Source: Hyalella azteca | Lineage: Eukaryota > Arthropoda > Malacostraca > Amphipoda > Hyalellidae | Assembly: GCF_000764305.2 (NCBI RefSeq) | Contig: NW_025933371.1 | Coordinates: 62,001 to 126,000, forward strand | Length of the DNA: 64,000 nucleotides | Direction of reading: 5' to 3' | Part shown: one piece after another, positions 60,321 to 64,000 of the stretch | Position numbering within the stretch: the stretch's first letter is position 1 | How the letters are laid out: each line of letters opens with the position of its first letter | Notes under the pieces: generated by a model | Database searches by the model: none | What the model was told of the DNA's origin: nothing | Seen by the model: only the letters and a program-made list of their open reading frames with translations | Made by a program: the position numbers and the translations under genes

Positions 60321-62890
60321 CTGCGGAATCAAATTCAATTAATGCACGACGGAAGAAATATACATTACAATAAAAAGCTAACGATCAAACCAAAGAAGAG
60401 CTTAGTGGTAAATAAAGGCGAGTGAACCCGCAAATCCGTTATCAGTCTATCCATCAAAAGTGTAATTTTGCATAAATAATTAACCAACCTGAAAAATAAT
60501 TACAACACCTGAGATTCCAACAGATATTCCACTCAGTGATCGCAAGTCCCAGATATTGCAAACAGCCACTAGGTCATCACGTGATCGTTATGCTTTCGAG
60601 GTGCACTCATTTGTGTTTGGTAATTTTAAAAAAGCTCGAAGTTACGATCCTGAAGGTGGAAATACCACATAATTAACGAACTTAAATGAAGAAACTCACA
60701 GGAGGAACGTAGAGAGGCCCCCACAAACGCGCCATCTCAGCCTCAAGTCTTGCGATTTTCTTTCTATGATTGGCTTCCGATTGTGCATCTTGTTCATTAA
60801 TTAATACCCTTGCATTGGCAGTTGCGGTCATGTCATTTAGACAGTAATTTTTAGTCATACCATCTTGTTTCTCCTGACCTTTAGCATCTAACCTCCAAAG
60901 ATTTTCTTCTGTCCTGGCAATGCGATCGTTGGCTTCTGCACACTCATGCTTCAGTTTATCTTCATCCTCAGCGGCCGCCCTGGCCTTTTCATCAACCTGA
61001 TGCTGACGCTCCTTGAGAACATCCAGCAAAAGTTTGTCACGAGCTTCTTGTTCACGTTCCCACTGTTGCTCTCGTACCCGCCACAACCGCGCAGCTTCCT
61101 CACTGAAAAGCAAGTCGTACTCCTTGTCACGAAGTGCTTCCAACTTTTTATGTTCTTCTATCACGTTCATGACAAATGACAAGTCGTCTTTTATTGCAGA
61201 GCCAGACGCATAGTTTTGTTGCAAGTTAATGTATTCTTGAACAAGAGCTTCATCCTCCATCAACTCCTGCTTGACTAGCAACGCTCGTTGTCTTAGTTTG
61301 ATGTGGTGTTGTCTTGCCCATGACACTGCGAGAGCTCGGGACTTTCTTGACTGTAACTGCGACTCTCGTCTCTCCATGAGTGCCACGAGCTCATTCCGCT
61401 CTCTTAATAAGCTTTCAGCTACTGCCTCCAGTCTGGCCTTCTCTTCCTCTCGTCGTTTAATGTCGTGCAATTGCTTCTCCAATTCTCGTTGATATTCTTC
61501 TCTTTGTTTTTGCTTTGCTAGAGAAAGTTTAATTTCTTCCTCTTCCTGTTGTCTTTGAATTGCAGCTGCGGCCTCCTCAATTCTTCTTTCTTCCAATTCC
61601 CTACGTAATTTCTCATCCTCCTTCCATCTTCTCTGATCAACCCAAGCACTGCGCACAAAATGCTGCAGCCGCTCACTCTCCATCTAAGAGGAAGTTATTA
61701 ATCTTACCATCAAGAATTGAATCTGAATTATTTTAGTGCATTTACAAGATATTATGCAACACAAGAAGTGGAAAATTAGCAGGCAGGCACTTAGGATATA
61801 GTTTAAAAAAATTACAACTCAAAAGGCCATGCCTCAGATATGTGTGAAGTGAAAAAAGAAACATGTACCACAGTTATTTGTATAGTATTCTTATGAACCT
61901 GTCTCACTGCAGTGTTGCTGTTCTGCCAGGCTCTGTAACTCAGCTCCTCATTAAGCTTTTGTCGTTCCTCTGTATTTCTTTTCTTCAATTCTTCCAGACG
62001 TGATTTTAAGGCAGCAATCTGCCACAATAATGATATTATTTATAGCTTTTAACCTATAACAGACTTTGATTTATCAATCAATTCACAAGTAACATCCATC
62101 TAATCATTACTTAATCTTAAATAGCTTCAGTTTTCTAGTTACAAGTGACACATATGAAGAATACTTGCCAATAGAATAATTTTAGACATTAAGTAATACT
62201 TAACTATGAACAAACCTCTGGTTTAAGATATGAGCTTTCATCCAATAATGTTCGTGGCTTATTACATGTCAACATCAACTTGTCAGATGCATTTTGGTTT
62301 TCATTTGTAAGATCAGGTTGTAGCAGTGAATTTTCAAGGTTAGGAGGATGTTCATGATAAGAAGCATCTTCCTCAGATGATGGCTGACGTCCCATGCCAG
62401 TAGCTCCATGAAAATGTTGGGTTGATTTGGAGTGCTGCTCAATGTTGGTCACAAGAGGAGTGCAGCACCTGTAAAACAGAAAGTTCTATATTTCTACCCA
62501 AATTAGTACCCTGAAAAGTTTGGATATTTTATAGCAAATATAATGCAATTTCTTTGAAAAACAGTTTACTACGTAATTGCAAGAAGATTGTTATGACAAA
62601 ACTAACCTTGGGGCAGATGGTTTTTGATTGTACATATCAGCCTTCAACTGAACAGTTTTGAAATGCTTGCTAGCATCAAGCCATTGCTGTCGTTTGACAG
62701 CTTCAAGCTCTCTTTTAGCATTGCACTGTTCAACCCAACTCTTTGCTGAAATTTGTTGGCGTGCAACTGGAGGAAAATTATCCCAACCCCCAGGTAAGCC
62801 ACCTGGAGCAACATTGGCATGCAAGGTTTTTTGACATGGAGGCTTTCTTGACTTAGGCACTTTTTTGCTGGCACTATTTCTTCCATACAT
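60291..62890 (-). CDS. TCHP: Trichoplein keratin filament-binding protein, complete coding region in five exons
   Basis: Trichoplein is a coiled-coil scaffold of centrioles, the appendage region and (in vertebrates) keratin filaments; it activates Aurora A to restrain cilium assembly (family knowledge). Exons in transcript order: 62890-62607, 62468-62216, 62018-61899, 61683-60700 and 60320-60291. Phases agree (2, then 0 throughout), giving about 556 residues against 498 in human. N-terminal WVEQCNAKRELEAVKRQQW matches the family's opening helix. The long exon is an almost unbroken Glu/Arg/Lys coiled coil with LRDKEYDLLFSEEAARLW and EREQEARDKLLLDVLKERQ, corresponding to the trichohyalin-plectin homology region. 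The C-terminus HYGRKKVQW mirrors the family's PYGHPKIAW end. The extra length is mostly a low-complexity Ser/Pro/Asn segment in exon 2. Confidence 0.93.
60700..61683 (-). CDS. TCHP: TCHP exon 4 (main coiled coil)
   Basis: 328 codons between TCCTCTTAG and CCTCCT/GTGAGT. It opens MESERLQHFVRSAWVDQRRW, the counterpart of MELDLHQKHVVNSWEMQ in human, so this ATG is internal and not the start. Long heptad-rich helices follow, ending ...MARLWGPLYVPP. Confidence 0.95.
61899..62018 (-). CDS. TCHP: TCHP exon 3
   Basis: Forty codons, phase 0 at both ends, between ATTGTGGCAG and CAG/GTTCAT. IAALKSRLEELKKRNTEERQ and ELSYRAWQNSNTAVRQ align with the family's [21 protein letters not shown] segment. Confidence 0.9.
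62216..62468 (-). CDS. TCHP: TCHP exon 2 (variable linker)
   Basis: The acceptor TGTTTTACAG precedes 62468 and the donor after CCAGAG is GTTTGT. One base completes the split Arg codon, then 84 codons follow. The composition is rich in Ser, Asn, Gln, His and Pro, unlike the flanking helices; it corresponds to the poorly conserved stretch of vertebrate trichoplein. Confidence 0.85.
62607..62890 (-). CDS. TCHP: TCHP exon 1 (start codon)
   Basis: ATG at 62890-62888 begins MYGRNSASKK, a basic leader; the next ATG in frame is far inside the helix. The exon carries SAKSWVEQCNAKRELEAVKR and ends ...CCCCAAG before GTTAGT, leaving two bases of a codon. Confidence 0.85.
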
Positions 62891-63060
62891 AATTCATCAA
62901 CTTAGATAGGAAAATTTCTTTGCACAAGCTACTATAATTTGCCTAAAATTCAGGTCTCTATAGAGACCTGAATTTATACAGACCTCTATAGAGACACATT
63001 TTTAGAATGATTACTGGCATAGAGCAAACAACATTCAGGGGCAGTGCACCCACTTGAAAG
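62891..63060 (-). promoter_or_regulatory. TCHP upstream region with a perfect 30-bp palindrome
   Basis: 62946-62975 is an uninterrupted palindrome centred on CTCTATAGAG, and the core CTCTATAGAG recurs at ~62984-62993. It lies 56-85 bp upstream of the ATG, so it falls in the leader or promoter. No TATA box or initiator could be assigned. Confidence 0.5.
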
Positions 63061-64000
63061 GTGTCTCTGTTGCTGACACCTGCAGCATCTGAGAGGAGGA
63101 GGGTTATAATCTCTCATACCGTACTGTATGAGATGCAAGCAAAAATATATTTTTCTGATATCTGTTTGCTTTCAAAGTCTAACTTGAGGACAAAGGAGTC
63201 TTATTTTGATGCTCCAAAAAATTTTGGAAGTTGGGAGATCTTGACTATCTGGCAAGCTTGCCATTGTCCAAGATTGCCATTGTCCAAGATTACTGGTGGA
63301 AAGTTAGGTTTTCATTGCATCTTCTTCATTAGGTTTGAATTCCACAGCTACAAGGTTATGTCTTTTGTTGATCAACACATCTTCAATTGTAGAGCATTGA
63401 ATCATTTTATTTACTTGTTTGGCAACCAAGACTGGGTTTTATCACCTGGTTTTTGGGGTTTTGTCACCTGGTCTGTGTCAGTTTTAGGAAAAAGATCATT
63501 TCATTGAGCCTGGTTGGAGATAGTTTATTCAATTCCATGTTGTTGGATGGTATTAAATTTGAATAGCTCTGCAGGATCTACCAGACCTCAGTTTGCAATT
63601 CTGGTGTTCACAACAAGTTAAACTCTTATGCTTGATCTGAATCTTAAAGATATCAATATCATAATCAGTCAGCCTTCAAGAATACAAAACTGATTTACAC
63701 TAATTATTTCCTTTAATTCACTTGAATCTTCAAGCTTTGCCAAAAGCAAAAGTTGCCGTATTATTAATTATTGTTGATTTCAATTATAAATTCTTACCAT
63801 TACAAAAATCTATTTAGATTTGAAAGAAAAGCTACTGGCAGTAAACTAGCTACAAAGAACATTGCACTCAAATTTCTGGAGCTCACAAATAAATATTGGA
63901 CTATACCTAACAAAAATATCTAACACAAATTGAATTCTACAAACTCTAATATTACAACAAAATGAAATCAAAATAAAAGAAAAGAGACAGCTGTTGGAAA
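63061..64000. other. Upstream flank, no supported gene
   Basis: A 148-codon plus frame (63061-63507) is open but begins with GTG. It contains a 16-bp tandem duplication (TTGCCATTGTCCAAGA, ~63258-63290) that would shift the frame and a repeated GTTTTATCACCTGGT, and it resembles nothing known. The rest is AT-rich. Confidence 0.4.

Noticed and set aside
60946..61492. Plus-strand frames opposite TCHP exon 4
   Set aside because: Shadows of the coiled-coil exon.
63061..63507. 148-codon plus frame, longest outside the genes and repeats
   Set aside because: No ATG at its start, contains a 16-bp duplication that would break any older frame, and no family resemblance.

Overview
The window is nuclear DNA from an animal. 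It is AT-rich, with spliced genes, GT-AG introns of roughly 190-1,300 bp and AATAAA-type poly(A) signals. There are no operons, ribosome-binding sites or bacterial-type genes. Protein similarity (metazoan MFAP1 and trichoplein), the arthropod-like Inr-type motif seen in one place and the abundance of short satellites and MITE-like elements suggest an invertebrate, most likely an arthropod (possibly a crustacean). That assignment is inference.

Layout. (1) 1-~4,785, plus strand: the 3' two thirds of MFAP1, a spliceosomal B-complex protein, in five visible coding exons, followed by a 3' UTR. One very conserved block between exons 3 and 4 is absent from the sequence. (2) ~4,785-59,790: a 55-kb stretch with no gene that I can name. 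It holds many short tandem repeats (13-, 16-, 26/104-, 29-, 40-, 44-, 60-, 82- and 96-bp periods), TGC/GCA-rich islands, short near-perfect hairpins, and two single-N assembly joins that are each flanked by a near-exact duplication. At 44.3-46.2 kb a tandem duplication carries two transposon insertions in one copy only. A few exon-like islands (5.8-6.8, 14.4, 23.1-23.4, 28.4-28.7, 38.7-38.9, 53.4 and 57.1 kb) have open frames next to splice-like sites. None is recognisable, and such matches are expected by chance at this scale. (3) 60,291-62,890, minus strand: a complete trichoplein (TCHP) gene in five coding exons, including a 9-codon terminal exon identified by the conserved C-terminal Y-G-x-x-K-(I/V)-x-W motif. 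Poly(A) signals lie at ~59.8 kb, and a perfect 30-bp palindrome lies just upstream of the start codon. (4) 62,891-64,000: upstream sequence with no supported gene.

The two genes are unrelated in function (pre-mRNA splicing; centrosome, cilium and keratin scaffold). They point toward each other across the gene-poor interval, which may be ordinary intergenic DNA or the introns of a large unrecognised gene. I found no CRISPR array, rRNA or tRNA gene, intact transposase or reverse transcriptase, and no convincing new multi-gene system.
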